A stretch of DNA of 21,750 nucleotides from JBFWNG01 sp050251195 (lineage in GTDB: Bacteria > Bdellovibrionota_B > Oligoflexia > Oligoflexales > Oligoflexaceae). Each line of letters starts with the position of its first letter. The first letter of the stretch is position 1. The notes under the pieces were generated by a model. The model searched no databases, was not told where the DNA came from, and saw only the letters and a program-made list of their open reading frames with translations. A program made the translations under genes and the position numbers. The stretch covers positions 1 to 21,750 of the forward strand of contig JBFWNG010000025.1 in NCBI GenBank assembly GCA_050251195.1, read 5' to 3'. Shown here piece by piece: positions 1 through 9,023 of this stretch.

Positions 1-1
1 G

Positions 2-118
2 AAACACGGCACATTGAAAGGTCAGACACCAGCGCAAGCCGCTGGCCTGAGCGATCACTGCTGGACGCTCAGAGAACTGCTAACTTACAACGCGGCAATT
101 ACTTCAAAAATCCAGTAG
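2..118 (+). CDS. Transposase/integrase C-terminal fragment (5' end outside window)
   Basis: An open frame enters from the left edge and ends at TAG 116-118, giving 38 residues that begin KHGTLKGQTPAQAAGLSDHC and continue WTLRELLTYNA. The pattern 'lkGqTPAqAAGLsDh.WtLreLL' resembles the extreme C-terminus of DDE-type transposases and integrases, where the last catalytic segment is followed by a G-K/Q-T-P-A-x-A motif. Only the tail is visible, so neither the catalytic residues nor the IS family can be checked. The stop lies 26 bases from the end of the convergent glycosyltransferase gene. I see no clear terminal inverted repeat in that short gap. The alternative is a chance frame, but the motif makes a transposase tail the better reading. 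Confidence 0.5.
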   Translation, partial: KHGTLKGQTPAQAAGLSDHCWTLRELLTYNAAITSKIQ

Positions 119-144
119 GGAGTACCGATTTCTAAAAACGCCTC

Positions 145-1266
145 TTATTTTGACATAATTTCCCAATAGAAATTCTTCAACTTATTGCTTTGCTTTTCCC
201 AGGAAAAATGTTCTCTGGCAAATTTTAGTGCTCCGTCTGAAATCTGATGCATCAGCTCTTGCGAAACGATGGCTTTTTTTACCGCCTCTACGATGTTAAT
301 TGCATCGGCTTTTTCTAAAACAATGGCTTGTTCCCCGTTTTTTAACAGACATCCAATATTAACAGCAGGTAAGATTAAGGGTTTACCCATTGCCATGAAC
401 TCGGGAAGTTTAGAGGGGAATCTGTATTTGTTAAATTCATCTGCTTTTCCAGGTTGTATCAGAATATCGGCGAGCGCCAGGATTTCCGGAATTTGCGAGC
501 GGTCAACAAAGCCAAGTTCTGCACAGTACGGCTTTACCCACCTTCCATAATCGCCCAGAAAATCCAGGTAGTTTTCACCCGTTCGAACCAGGAAGGTAGG
601 TGTACCTTCTCGATTAAGCATCGCCACTGCAAGGTATAAACTGCGAACTTCAGTGGCATTCGCTGCGTGTACATTTCCAGTGTATACAATAACGACACTA
701 TTCAATGGTAATTGCAATTTGCTTATCAGATCAGGACTGGGGGGGCGAGGGAAAAACTCTTTGAAATTTACTCCAGGCCATAACGTCAGTGTTGGTTTAT
801 CTGAAGGGACGAACGCTTTCAATTCTTCAATGATTACAGTTATTCCATCAGCTTTGTTCAGAAAATCCCGATAGCGCACCGGATGAGACCAAGTATCCGA
901 AAGAGATTCAGTCTGCGCGAATCTTTGCGTCAGCAATTCTTCATTATCCTCAAGATGGATCAGCAACTTGAACTCATACAGTGAAAAAAGCTTGTCACAA
1001 AGCTTTCTGACGATTTCCCGCGGTGTCCAGCAATGGATAATATCAGGACCACCTCCGTTGGGATATAACACCGGCAGATTCTCGATTTGTTTATACTCAA
1101 TAGGTTGATAATAAACATCACCCAGCTTTGTGGCAGAATCCTTTCCATCGGGTACAGCAACAATACATTGAAAACCGGATAAAGCCAGATGATTCGCAAA
1201 CGAATGCACATGCACTGCGCTATTTGACAGAAAATTTCTATCAATTACGAATAATATATTTTCCAT
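145..1266 (-). CDS. Glycosyltransferase, GT4-like (GT-B fold)
   Basis: This 373-residue protein would transfer a sugar from a nucleotide donor to a surface-glycan acceptor. The N-terminal acceptor half (about 1-165) starts ENILFVIDRNFLSNSAVHVH and contains PDIIHCWTPREIV. The C-terminal donor half (about 185-370) contains VVIVYTGNVH (about 191-200), LADILIQPGKADEFNKYRFP (265-284) and PSKLPEFMAMGKPLI (284-298). The last of these matches the donor-binding loop typical of GT4-type enzymes, and E289 sits where the catalytic or ribose-binding Glu is expected. Length is normal for the family. It is the last gene of the minus-strand block, with 15 bases separating it from the upstream stop codon. No good Shine-Dalgarno precedes the ATG, so translation may be coupled. 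Donor and acceptor sugars cannot be told from sequence. Confidence 0.85.
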   Translation of the reverse strand: MENILFVIDRNFLSNSAVHVHSFANHLALSGFQCIVAVPDGKDSATKLGDVYYQPIEYKQIENLPVLYPNGGGPDIIHCWTPREIVRKLCDKLFSLYEFKLLIHLEDNEELLTQRFAQTESLSDTWSHPVRYRDFLNKADGITVIIEELKAFVPSDKPTLTLWPGVNFKEFFPRPPSPDLISKLQLPLNSVVIVYTGNVHAANATEVRSLYLAVAMLNREGTPTFLVRTGENYLDFLGDYGRWVKPYCAELGFVDRSQIPEILALADILIQPGKADEFNKYRFPSKLPEFMAMGKPLILPAVNIGCLLKNGEQAIVLEKADAINIVEAVKKAIVSQELMHQISDGALKFAREHFSWEKQSNKLKNFYWEIMSK

Positions 1267-1281
1267 GGTCGGTCTGATGGT

Positions 1282-4047
1282 TTAGCTCAGTATGCGAACC
1301 GTATAATCACAAGAATGGGGATCAAAATTAGGATTATAGTAAGGATCACCTTGTTCAATTACTTCCTGCCATTGATCTAACAGTAAAGAATAGTCAACAT
1401 AGTCATAATAATCTCGCCTGGTCTTGGATTCGTGATGCACAAGTTTGGCTCTGGGGGTGATAATGTTTCTCTTTCCAAGCTCTCTAAGTTTTAAACATAA
1501 ATCTATATCTTGGTAATGAGTAAAATAATGTTCATTGAATTCACCTATTTTCTCAAATAAATCCCTCTTGATCATCATACAGGCAGCAGTAACAGCCGTA
1601 ACTTCCCTGGTGCATATTAAGGACCCTGCGTAACCAGTAGAATTAGCGTCGAAACCTCTCATTAAATGATCTGCAGTTCCGCGTGGACCAAGAATTATTC
1701 CTGCGTGTTGGATAGACTTATCCGGATAAAGCAATAAGCCGCCTACTGCGCCAACGTCATTTTGGATAGAGTAAAGTAACAGAGTTTCAATCCAGTCTGG
1801 AGTAATTACTTCAGTATCATTGTTAAGGAATAATAAGTGATCACCTCTCGCATAACTGGCTCCTAAATTATTTGCTTTGGAATAATTAAATAGACCGGGA
1901 AAACCAATTTTGACAATGGGAAATCTCTCCATTATTTTGAGAGCGTCCAGTTCAGTTGTGTCATTGTCAATAAGCATTACTTCTAAATTTATATGTGTGG
2001 AAAGACTAAAGATGCTGGTCAAGCATTTCTCCAGCAGATTTGCCGCATCTTTGGTTGGAATGATTATGCTCACCATTTCATTACGGCGTGACGGCTGCGG
2101 AATTATGAAAAGTTGATGGTGAGGGGTGGCAATCTCAGCCTTGCCGGGTATGTTAAGTCGTCTTAGATGCGCATTAACGGCGGCCATTTGCAAGTTTCCT
2201 ATATTTGGCTTTGCGTTAACATCCTGAGCAATACTCCCAGCAGATTTTCGCCAATGGTACAGTATTTTGGGTACGTGCCGGATCCTTGACGTTTTTTCTG
2301 AGATCCTCAGCATAAACTCAAAATCCTGAACACCATCATAGTTGCCATCTAAAAGGCTACTATGATCAAGCAGGGCGCGACGAAAACATAATAAATGACC
2401 AATATACATGACGCCACGAAAATACTCAGGAGACCATCCAGGCTTGAAGAACGGCTCACACCTTATTCCATTTTCATCCAGCTTGTCTTCATCGCTATAT
2501 AGGACATCGGTATCTGGCTTCAGATTAAGATATTTAACATATTCAAATAATGCTGAAGGTTCAAGTTCATCGTCATGATCAAGTAGCGCAATGAAATCTC
2601 CGGAAGCCATTCTAATAGCTTCATTTGTATTATCAGAGATACCATAGTTATCATCGAGCATCTTCACCTTAATACGACTATCTTGCTGAACAAAATTGAA
2701 TAATATATTGTTATTGGTTTCTCCTACATTTGTTATGCATAGTTCCCAATTTGTGTAAGTCTGTCTGATTACGGATTCTATTGTGGCCTGAAGTATATGG
2801 GGAATAGTATTATATGCAGGTGTTACCACACTTATTAGAGGACGATAGCTAAATTGTTCTGATAGGTTGGATTGTTGATTGGCTTTTGTTTGACTAGGGC
2901 TATGCCTCTTTAACCAAGACAGATAATCTGATGTGCTTAAATCAAATATTGTTGGCGGCTTAGTTGATGTGGAGAGAGAAGTAACAATATGATTCTCTGT
3001 TTGAGAAACGTCTTGAGAAACGTTGGAGGATTGTTTCTTAATTTTATTGAAAATAGTCCAGATAAATCTCTCAAAAATTTTCACTGCTTTATAGTGGCGG
3101 CTTTCATTGGGTAGAAGCCATCGCCTGACTCGCCATGCTTTTTGCAATAATCTCCAGCCGCTGCTGTTTGTGATTCCGTCTAGTTGGGCGTTCAAATTAT
3201 TTGTTGTTAGCAGTGCAATGTCTTTCTCTCGCTCTATTTCTTTAAGCTTAAATTCCAGTACTCTCAGTTTTCGGGCTGTTTCGTCCAATTGAGTACTCAA
3301 TTTATTTAGATTTAACTCTTGTTCCACGCTGTAGCTCTTTATAGTAAGACGCTGCCCTAACTGAAAGAAAAATTCGCGGATGATTGCAGCATCTTCTGGG
3401 GAACAGTTAAATAAGGTAATCAAATCTGGTGAAATAACTTTGCCGACTGCCAAAACTCCCAGGCCATGCCCGTGCATAAATTCAAAATGTGGGTAAATAC
3501 TTTTCAGATCTCCCCACAATTTATAAACTCCAAAATCTTTTTCCCGCACATTTGTATCGTGGAATAATATTATTCCTCTTTCACTGAGTTTTGGAAGCCA
3601 GGATTCGTAATCATGTTTGACCGCATCATATGTATGCAAACCATCGATATGTAGTATGTCGATTGAATTATCCTCAATATGAGGAAGAGCGTCATCAAAA
3701 TATGATTGAAGCAAACGAGAGAAGCTGCTATATCGAGGATCGTGATGATTTCTAAGTTCTTGCAGGACGGAATTACCATACAACCCTGTATGCGCATCAC
3801 CTTCCCAAGTATCTACAGCGTAGCATTTGGTATTCAGTTTCAAAGCCTTAACTGCCTGACAAAACGCGCAATAAGAATCTCCAAGTAAAGTCCCTAGTTC
3901 AACTATAAGATTCGGCTGATGCGCACTGACTAGAAACATTGCGAATGGTATATGTTCCTGCCAGGCTGGGCTACGGGTTAACCATTGAGGCATGGAAAAC
4001 ATAATGGGATGGTTGAATGGATTAAAAGAGTGATTCAATAGAGCCAT
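1282..4047 (-). CDS. Fused SAM methyltransferase / coiled coil / two GT2 glycosyltransferase domains
   Basis: 921 residues in four parts. (1) Residues about 30-205 are a class I methyltransferase of the Methyltransf_24 type: SAM motif VELGTLLGDSY at 49-59, then ILHIDGLHTYDAVKHDYESW (131-150) and FHDT (162-165). (2) Residues about 240-292 are a coiled coil, followed by SSGWRLLQKAWRVRRWLLP (295-313), a linker often seen beside such glycosyltransferases. (3) The first GT2 domain (about 403-620) has VVTPAYN, LLDHDDE (488-494, the metal-binding DxD region), DGVQDFEFMLR (571-581) and HWRKSAGSIA (598-607). (4) The second GT2 domain (about 658-870) has VSIIIPTKD, LIDNDT (692-697), LNNDTE (741-746) and HYQDIDLCLKL. 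In the first GT2 the usual (I/V)DDxS nucleotide-binding motif reads ITNVGE (438-443), with no Asp. The enzyme probably builds and methylates, or methyl-caps, a glycan at the cytoplasmic face. The ATG has only a weak SD and is preceded by 309 non-coding bases. Confidence 0.85.
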   Translation of the reverse strand: MALLNHSFNPFNHPIMFSMPQWLTRSPAWQEHIPFAMFLVSAHQPNLIVELGTLLGDSYCAFCQAVKALKLNTKCYAVDTWEGDAHTGLYGNSVLQELRNHHDPRYSSFSRLLQSYFDDALPHIEDNSIDILHIDGLHTYDAVKHDYESWLPKLSERGIILFHDTNVREKDFGVYKLWGDLKSIYPHFEFMHGHGLGVLAVGKVISPDLITLFNCSPEDAAIIREFFFQLGQRLTIKSYSVEQELNLNKLSTQLDETARKLRVLEFKLKEIEREKDIALLTTNNLNAQLDGITNSSGWRLLQKAWRVRRWLLPNESRHYKAVKIFERFIWTIFNKIKKQSSNVSQDVSQTENHIVTSLSTSTKPPTIFDLSTSDYLSWLKRHSPSQTKANQQSNLSEQFSYRPLISVVTPAYNTIPHILQATIESVIRQTYTNWELCITNVGETNNNILFNFVQQDSRIKVKMLDDNYGISDNTNEAIRMASGDFIALLDHDDELEPSALFEYVKYLNLKPDTDVLYSDEDKLDENGIRCEPFFKPGWSPEYFRGVMYIGHLLCFRRALLDHSSLLDGNYDGVQDFEFMLRISEKTSRIRHVPKILYHWRKSAGSIAQDVNAKPNIGNLQMAAVNAHLRRLNIPGKAEIATPHHQLFIIPQPSRRNEMVSIIIPTKDAANLLEKCLTSIFSLSTHINLEVMLIDNDTTELDALKIMERFPIVKIGFPGLFNYSKANNLGASYARGDHLLFLNNDTEVITPDWIETLLLYSIQNDVGAVGGLLLYPDKSIQHAGIILGPRGTADHLMRGFDANSTGYAGSLICTREVTAVTAACMMIKRDLFEKIGEFNEHYFTHYQDIDLCLKLRELGKRNIITPRAKLVHHESKTRRDYYDYVDYSLLLDQWQEVIEQGDPYYNPNFDPHSCDYTVRILS

Positions 4048-4356
4048 TTTACTTATCTATTAAAGAATGTTTTGAAAGTTGCATTTTACTACCTCGCCAA
4101 GCAATCTCAGAGTGTATCGCCTTGCGTCGGTGTAGAGATAGAGGGCAAATACTTCTCAACCTCAGAAAAGTGCTGCACTGGAGGTAACTCTGCCGTCGAT
4201 GACGGAGCTTGGTGGCATTTTCGCTCTTTCCCCTGCTTCACAGGAGGCTATTTTCAGCACTCTTTCAGAGATAAATTGGAAAAAAGCCGACTTTATTATT
4301 TCAGAACACTCTCTGAAAAAGGCCCAGTTTGATTTGGTGTGGTCAGCCATTACTCG
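4048..4356. other. Intergenic region inside the glycosyltransferase block
   Basis: These 309 bases separate two minus-strand glycosyltransferase genes. Short open frames exist on both strands (for example 4072-4332 + and 4162-4350 -), but none has a recognisable motif, a convincing SD or natural-looking composition. A 7-bp inverted repeat (TTTCAGA/TCTGAAA, 4299-4305 and 4312-4318, 6-base loop) is present. It is not followed by a T-run on the minus strand, so it does not look like an intrinsic terminator for the upstream gene. The length of the gap suggests that the 921-residue gene may have its own promoter, but I cannot point to convincing -35/-10 boxes. Confidence 0.5.
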
Positions 4357-5829
4357 TTATTTTCTGTGAATCGAAAATTTGTTAAGTGTATACAGTTTTT
4401 GGAGCAGCGTTAGTTTAAGGAAATTGTTAAATCCGAAGATAAAGCCCCAAAGGATTCCCAAAAGTACGTAATAATCGGCTCCATTCAGTTTATTCGCTGT
4501 TTTCCTGCTTAACAAACTACGAAAACAGAACCAAAAAACAGATTTGATAGAATCGCAAAGATGTGCGAGTCGATGTAGTGATTTCAAATTATTCTGAGAT
4601 ATTAGTGAACCACAACGAATGAATATTATCTGTGACATTAGCGAGATCCTGGGCACGTGATCAAAGTAGATTTGCCGGGCCACAATTCTTCCTTCTCGTG
4701 TCCTTAAAGCTCTGAGATTATCATAAATCATACGAAATGCTGACGGGCTGGGTGTTTCGGCGAACCCAGTGACATTTTGGCCATGTTGAATATAATCGTG
4801 TAGTGGTCGATCTATCCAATGTAAAGAACCAACAGCCATTGCCACGCATCCAATCCAGTGATCATGATGTAAGTTTCCAATTCCTTGTGGAAAAGGGAGC
4901 ATAAAATCAAGCAAGCGTCTCGTAAATATGGAAGCTGCACCGGTGACAGAATTAATTACCAGTTGTACACCAAGATCGGATAAGTTGTTTTTTCGGAATG
5001 ACCAGAAAGTGTCGGAAATCACTTCGTCACTTTCATCAAGGACGCGCATGTCGCAATACACCAATGATGTATTGTCGTTGAAGTAATCAAGCATGGTCTG
5101 AAGCTTGTCAGGATACCAATAATCATCCTGATCGCTCAGGGCGACATATTGGGCACTCTGAGGAACCATTGTCAGACAACGTTCAAAGTTACGGTAGAAG
5201 CCCAATCTCTGGGTTGTAGAGGAAATGACAAAACGCCTGTCTGTGCCAATGACCGTCATCATTTTAGTTAATGAGTCTTTGTCCGAATTATCATCGCTAA
5301 TCAGGCATACCCAGTTTGTATAGCTTTGGGAAATAATCGATTGTATTTGCTTTCGGAATAGGTTGATCGGCGGGTTATACGTCGCCATCGCAATTGCTAT
5401 GAGAGGGTCATTTGTCGGTGGGGAGGGTTCTACGTTAGTTATTATACTGTATTCAGGCAAACTGGGATACAGCTTAATTTCACCAAGCTTTTTACATACT
5501 TTGGAATTGTCATTAAGCGTAACGCTCAATACCACTTCAGCCAGTCGCTCTCTGTCGCATTGAATAATAGGTACAATGGACCAGAAAATTGTATGTGAGG
5601 GACTGTTTTCGACGCCATCAATGCCTGAAGATGATGCATCACCAGGTTGCCTGCAATGAAAAAGCAACGCTTGCTGTTTGTTGTCGGCGATTGTGATTTC
5701 CACACTCATTGCTTTTAATATAGGATGAGAGCACCAGCCTGAAATATGAAGAGCCGTGCCTTTACCTATAACGATGCTTTCAGGAATTTCATTCTCAATG
5801 CCGATTTTCAGTTTGGAGGCGTCACGCAT
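4357..5829 (-). CDS. GT2 family glycosyltransferase with N-terminal beta domain
   Basis: The open frame reaches back to a TTG at 5904, but that would overlap the upstream gene by 31 bases and add an untypical leader. ATG 5829 (MRDASKLKIGIENEIP) gives 490 residues and a 44-base gap, so I prefer it; neither start has a clear SD. Residues about 10-125 form a predicted beta-rich module (ALHISGWCSHPILKAMSVEI) resembling the N-terminal module of the 7116-8861 protein. The GT2 domain (about 143-355) has IAIAMATYNPP, the nucleotide-binding motif LISDDNSDKDS, the metal-binding LSDQDDYWYPDKL (231-243) and HHDHW (321-325). SDQDDxW is typical of GT2 enzymes of O-antigen and rhamnan loci, including rhamnosyltransferases, but the sugar is not certain. 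The C-terminus (about 365-490) is basic and hydrophobic and may associate with the membrane. Confidence 0.8.
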   Translation of the reverse strand: MRDASKLKIGIENEIPESIVIGKGTALHISGWCSHPILKAMSVEITIADNKQQALLFHCRQPGDASSSGIDGVENSPSHTIFWSIVPIIQCDRERLAEVVLSVTLNDNSKVCKKLGEIKLYPSLPEYSIITNVEPSPPTNDPLIAIAMATYNPPINLFRKQIQSIISQSYTNWVCLISDDNSDKDSLTKMMTVIGTDRRFVISSTTQRLGFYRNFERCLTMVPQSAQYVALSDQDDYWYPDKLQTMLDYFNDNTSLVYCDMRVLDESDEVISDTFWSFRKNNLSDLGVQLVINSVTGAASIFTRRLLDFMLPFPQGIGNLHHDHWIGCVAMAVGSLHWIDRPLHDYIQHGQNVTGFAETPSPSAFRMIYDNLRALRTREGRIVARQIYFDHVPRISLMSQIIFIRCGSLISQNNLKSLHRLAHLCDSIKSVFWFCFRSLLSRKTANKLNGADYYVLLGILWGFIFGFNNFLKLTLLQKLYTLNKFSIHRK

Positions 5830-5873
5830 GAATGACCGTTTAATAATGTAAGTTCTTGTTATGTGTGCTACTT

Positions 5874-7112
5874 CTATGATTGATATTGTGGAGCTATAGT
5901 ACAAGCTTTCAGATACTCTTTTTCATAAGCGAGGGCTACTTGTTCAACTGATGGGATAAATTGATTCTTTATATTATCCTTGAATGTATTAAGTGTTTCA
6001 GGTTTATTAATCAACGAATCAATAATCTCTTCCAACTCTTCTACATTCCCAATTCGGAAAGTACGTCCATTGATACCATTATTAACTGCTTCTGTCATGC
6101 CTCCTAAATCAGTTGCGATAACGGGAATATTTGAGGCTAAGGATTCTAAAAGAATAATGGGGGTGTTTTCATACCAGATGGATGGCACCACAGCCACATC
6201 TATCTGACTCAATACATCTCCGATCTGGTCAGAAGAAAAAACTCCGCAAAGTTTTATTCTGGGGTCTTGAGAGGCCGCTTGTCGCAGTGAATATTCATAT
6301 TGTCCCGAACCATATATCTTTAATTCTGCATTTCCTTTCACACGTCTGAATGCTTCGATCAAAATATGAACCCCTTTATGACGAATAAATGATCCCCCAT
6401 AGAAAAAGGTAAGCTTGTCACCTTGTTGGTAACGACGCATATTTTTGCGAATTTTCGGATAACTAATTCCATAGCCAATCTCTACTATCTTCAAATTGCC
6501 ATACTCTTTAAGGAACATATTGGCGAGAAATTTTGAAGGAGCGATAATACAATTGGCGTTACGCAATATGTCTCCGGCCTGAACTAATCTCTTTCTGATG
6601 ATGGGGCTAACAATTTCCGGGCACAATTCACGGCAGGCGCTACCTTGCTCTGGTCCGGCACATAGGCTTTGAGAAGAAGTCATCAGGATTAGCTTTGGAC
6701 ATAAAAGAAAAAAATCCGTCAGAGTTAACAAATAAGGAATCTTTGCTTCCCGCGCGGCATATATGAAATCCAGCACTCCCAATGTATGCGCGCCGTGAAC
6801 AACATCCGGCGCTTCATTCGATAGAATGCGCCTGGCCGTTTTGATTAAGCCGCTTTCGCCCAAGTTTTGTTGGCGGTTTTCAGTTTCTTTCTGCGAACGA
6901 ACGAACAGAACTGGAATTCCTTCGTAAGAGTACTCTTTCAGTAGCAGGTCTCCATCCACTTGGTCAAAAAAAGAGTGCGGACGAGACGAGTAAGATACCA
7001 CCCTCACGCGATGCCCTAACCGCTGACTCGCTTTGGCCAATTCCAGCAAAAACTTTTCCGTTCCAGTATAACTATCAGGATAGAATTGATGAACGAGATA
7101 TAAAATCTTCAT
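5874..7112 (-). CDS. GT4 family glycosyltransferase
   Basis: A 412-residue GT-B enzyme. The N-terminus MKILYLVHQFYPDSYTGTEK has the glycine-containing acceptor-side loop usual for GT4. A cysteine cluster (C138, C151, C160, C164) follows LTLTDFFLLCPK, a feature of a known GT4 subgroup. The donor domain has FFYGGSFIRHKGVHILIEAF (236-255) and the E-x7-E motif in SIWYENTPIILLESL (E315 and E323), followed by VIATDLGGMTEAV. Length is normal. The start lies 3 bases after the stop of the upstream glycosyltransferase. A GAGGG sequence 9 bases before the ATG lies within that gene's last codons, so the two are probably translationally coupled. Donor and acceptor are not known. Confidence 0.88.
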   Translation of the reverse strand: MKILYLVHQFYPDSYTGTEKFLLELAKASQRLGHRVRVVSYSSRPHSFFDQVDGDLLLKEYSYEGIPVLFVRSQKETENRQQNLGESGLIKTARRILSNEAPDVVHGAHTLGVLDFIYAAREAKIPYLLTLTDFFLLCPKLILMTSSQSLCAGPEQGSACRELCPEIVSPIIRKRLVQAGDILRNANCIIAPSKFLANMFLKEYGNLKIVEIGYGISYPKIRKNMRRYQQGDKLTFFYGGSFIRHKGVHILIEAFRRVKGNAELKIYGSGQYEYSLRQAASQDPRIKLCGVFSSDQIGDVLSQIDVAVVPSIWYENTPIILLESLASNIPVIATDLGGMTEAVNNGINGRTFRIGNVEELEEIIDSLINKPETLNTFKDNIKNQFIPSVEQVALAYEKEYLKACTIAPQYQS

Positions 7113-7115
7113 CCT

Positions 7116-8861
7116 CTAAATCCCTCGTTTCAAATCCAATTGAAGTTTAACAGCAGCTTCGGTTGTAGATTCTGATTCATGGATAAAGTAACTCGCAAGA
7201 CGCATGCCAGTCGCCGTTGCGTGAGCTTTGAAAATTGATTCGCAAAATTCGTCAAAAATCTGATCGTCAATACTTTCGAATACCATTTGCAGGTAATCCG
7301 TAATACGCAATACACTGCCTTTGACAAAACCTGTGATTGCATCTTCTTCTAACTCAATGGTGATTTCGTTATTAATGGGAAACGCACCCAAAGTTTTATT
7401 GATAAAAGCTCGATATGATTCGTCAACGCATACTTGGAAAATCTTGTCTGATGGTGTTCCGTTCTTGTGAGTTGAATTCCAGGCCTTATTAACAAGATAA
7501 AGCAGCATTCCAACATTGCAGGGGAGTTTGATTTGTGATCTTATCGATTCGACAAAAAACCCTAATTGTCTGTATGTGTCCGCGACTTCTTTGCTGAGCG
7601 CGTCTAATTCCAAATAAGGCATGAGCGGTAGATTCGAGAATGATTTGGCCATGTGGAAGGTATCAACATAAGCTCTGCGCAGGTGATAGTGAGCCGATCT
7701 GTTATGAGAATGAATTACTCGAGTCGCACTTAATAAGGCCAGTATATGACCGTCGTTTGCCAAACGCATGCCTAAGTCTAAGTCTTCAGCGTAATCATTA
7801 CGGAACTTGTATTTTTCGAATACCTGACGCTCAATCAGGCAGGCGACGTTGTTTAACTGACAGTGTTTTCTGTAACCTTCATAATCATTTGGTGGCGGGT
7901 AACGGGAAACACGGTCGCCATTGTGTAACTCTAAAAAATGATTATGATGCCAGGAATTGACTAGCGAGAATAGATCAACATCTGCTCGCGGGGTCTCGGC
8001 ACAGGATACAGCAACAGCCTTATACTTCTTTGCCGCAGAAATCATTTCGTATAACCAATGCCTCGAACCCGGTAATGCATCCTGAGTCATAAACAGGATG
8101 TAGTTACCGGTAGCCTGACTGGCTCCGAGGTTCCGGGTATGTGAATGTGAAAACTCTTCCGGCGTTACTTCAATAACTTTTGCGCCATATTCCCGGCTTA
8201 TTGTGATTGTTTGATCCTGACTGCCTGAATCAACAATTATCATTTCAATGGATTCAATTCCTTCCTGAGCTTTAAGAGCAGATAGCAAAACAGGAAGCTC
8301 GCCACCGGGATTTAGTGTGGGAATAACAACAGAAATCGCCGACTCACTTAAAGGAGTAGGTGTCTCCTTTTCCGCAGTCAGAAAATCCAAGACAGGGACT
8401 TTTATCTGAAGCTCGGATTTCGATTGCACGAGAATGTTACGTATCATTTCCGCGCAATTACCCTTGTCGTCAAACACACAAACCATCAAACTGCGTTGTT
8501 CGGTGGTGACACCAGGATAAAGAAGAAAAAGACCTGCAAAGCCGCATTGAACCAGATTGAATTCTGGCAATGCCGCCGCTACATCCGGGCGATCGAGGCC
8601 ATATTCAGCCTCACCCAACAGCTTCCCATCAATGAAGACTTCAATTCGTTCAATTGATCCTTTATTCGATACCGCCCATCCGTAAAGTTCCAAGTGTAGA
8701 TCGTTCCGTGAATTCGATAATGGTAGATCAATATTGCAGATTATCGGTGGGGGGGGATCTTTCCGTAATTTGCGGTATATCCGTCGAGCCACAGGCACTG
8801 GGCCTTCAAGCTTTAACAGTTCTATCAATCGCAGAAACCGCATCTCAAACTTCCTCAACAT
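7116..8861 (-). CDS. GT2 family glycosyltransferase with N-terminal beta domain (rhamnosyltransferase-like)
   Basis: 581 residues from ATG 8861. An in-frame ATG at 8843 has a better-placed SD (GAGGA, 8 bases before it) and may be the true start. After a basic helical start, residues about 55-145 form a beta module with LYGWAVSNKGSIERIEVFID (59-78) and GLDRPDVAAALPEF (88-101); such modules sit before GT2 domains in several phyla. The GT2 domain (about 175-395) has VVIPTLNPGG, IIVDSGSQDQT (208-218), EFSHSHTRNLGASQATGNYI (236-255), MTQDALP (258-264) and YAEDLDLGMRL (357-367). The F-x-H-x-x-TRN-x-GA and TQDA motifs are shared with rhamnosyltransferase-type GT2 enzymes. The last ~170 residues have no recognised domain and may be an accessory helical region. 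It is followed after 3 bases by the GT4 gene. Confidence 0.85.
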   Translation of the reverse strand: MLRKFEMRFLRLIELLKLEGPVPVARRIYRKLRKDPPPPIICNIDLPLSNSRNDLHLELYGWAVSNKGSIERIEVFIDGKLLGEAEYGLDRPDVAAALPEFNLVQCGFAGLFLLYPGVTTEQRSLMVCVFDDKGNCAEMIRNILVQSKSELQIKVPVLDFLTAEKETPTPLSESAISVVIPTLNPGGELPVLLSALKAQEGIESIEMIIVDSGSQDQTITISREYGAKVIEVTPEEFSHSHTRNLGASQATGNYILFMTQDALPGSRHWLYEMISAAKKYKAVAVSCAETPRADVDLFSLVNSWHHNHFLELHNGDRVSRYPPPNDYEGYRKHCQLNNVACLIERQVFEKYKFRNDYAEDLDLGMRLANDGHILALLSATRVIHSHNRSAHYHLRRAYVDTFHMAKSFSNLPLMPYLELDALSKEVADTYRQLGFFVESIRSQIKLPCNVGMLLYLVNKAWNSTHKNGTPSDKIFQVCVDESYRAFINKTLGAFPINNEITIELEEDAITGFVKGSVLRITDYLQMVFESIDDQIFDEFCESIFKAHATATGMRLASYFIHESESTTEAAVKLQLDLKRGI

Positions 8862-9023
8862 TGGTCCTTGTCTTCCTCAATGCTCATGAACCCTTGCCCA
8901 TATACTGTAACTCTGATCCTCAATCCTCCCGGAGGTCGGCGAAATTAACAGCACGACAGGGCAAGGAAGAACATTTAGTAGTTGTATTGATCGGAATCAA
9001 AGCTTCCGCTCCAAGTTTTCGTT

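Noticed and set aside
29..45. CCAGCG/CGCTGG hairpin as terminator of the leftward glycosyltransferase block
   Set aside because: It lies within the transposase coding tail and has no T-run on the relevant strand.
4299..4318. TTTCAGA/TCTGAAA hairpin as a terminator for the upstream glycosyltransferase gene
   Set aside because: The stem is short and AT-rich, and on the minus strand no T-run follows it.
4072..4332. Rightward open frame of 86 codons between two glycosyltransferase genes
   Set aside because: No SD, no motif, opposite strand to the operon; best treated as non-coding.
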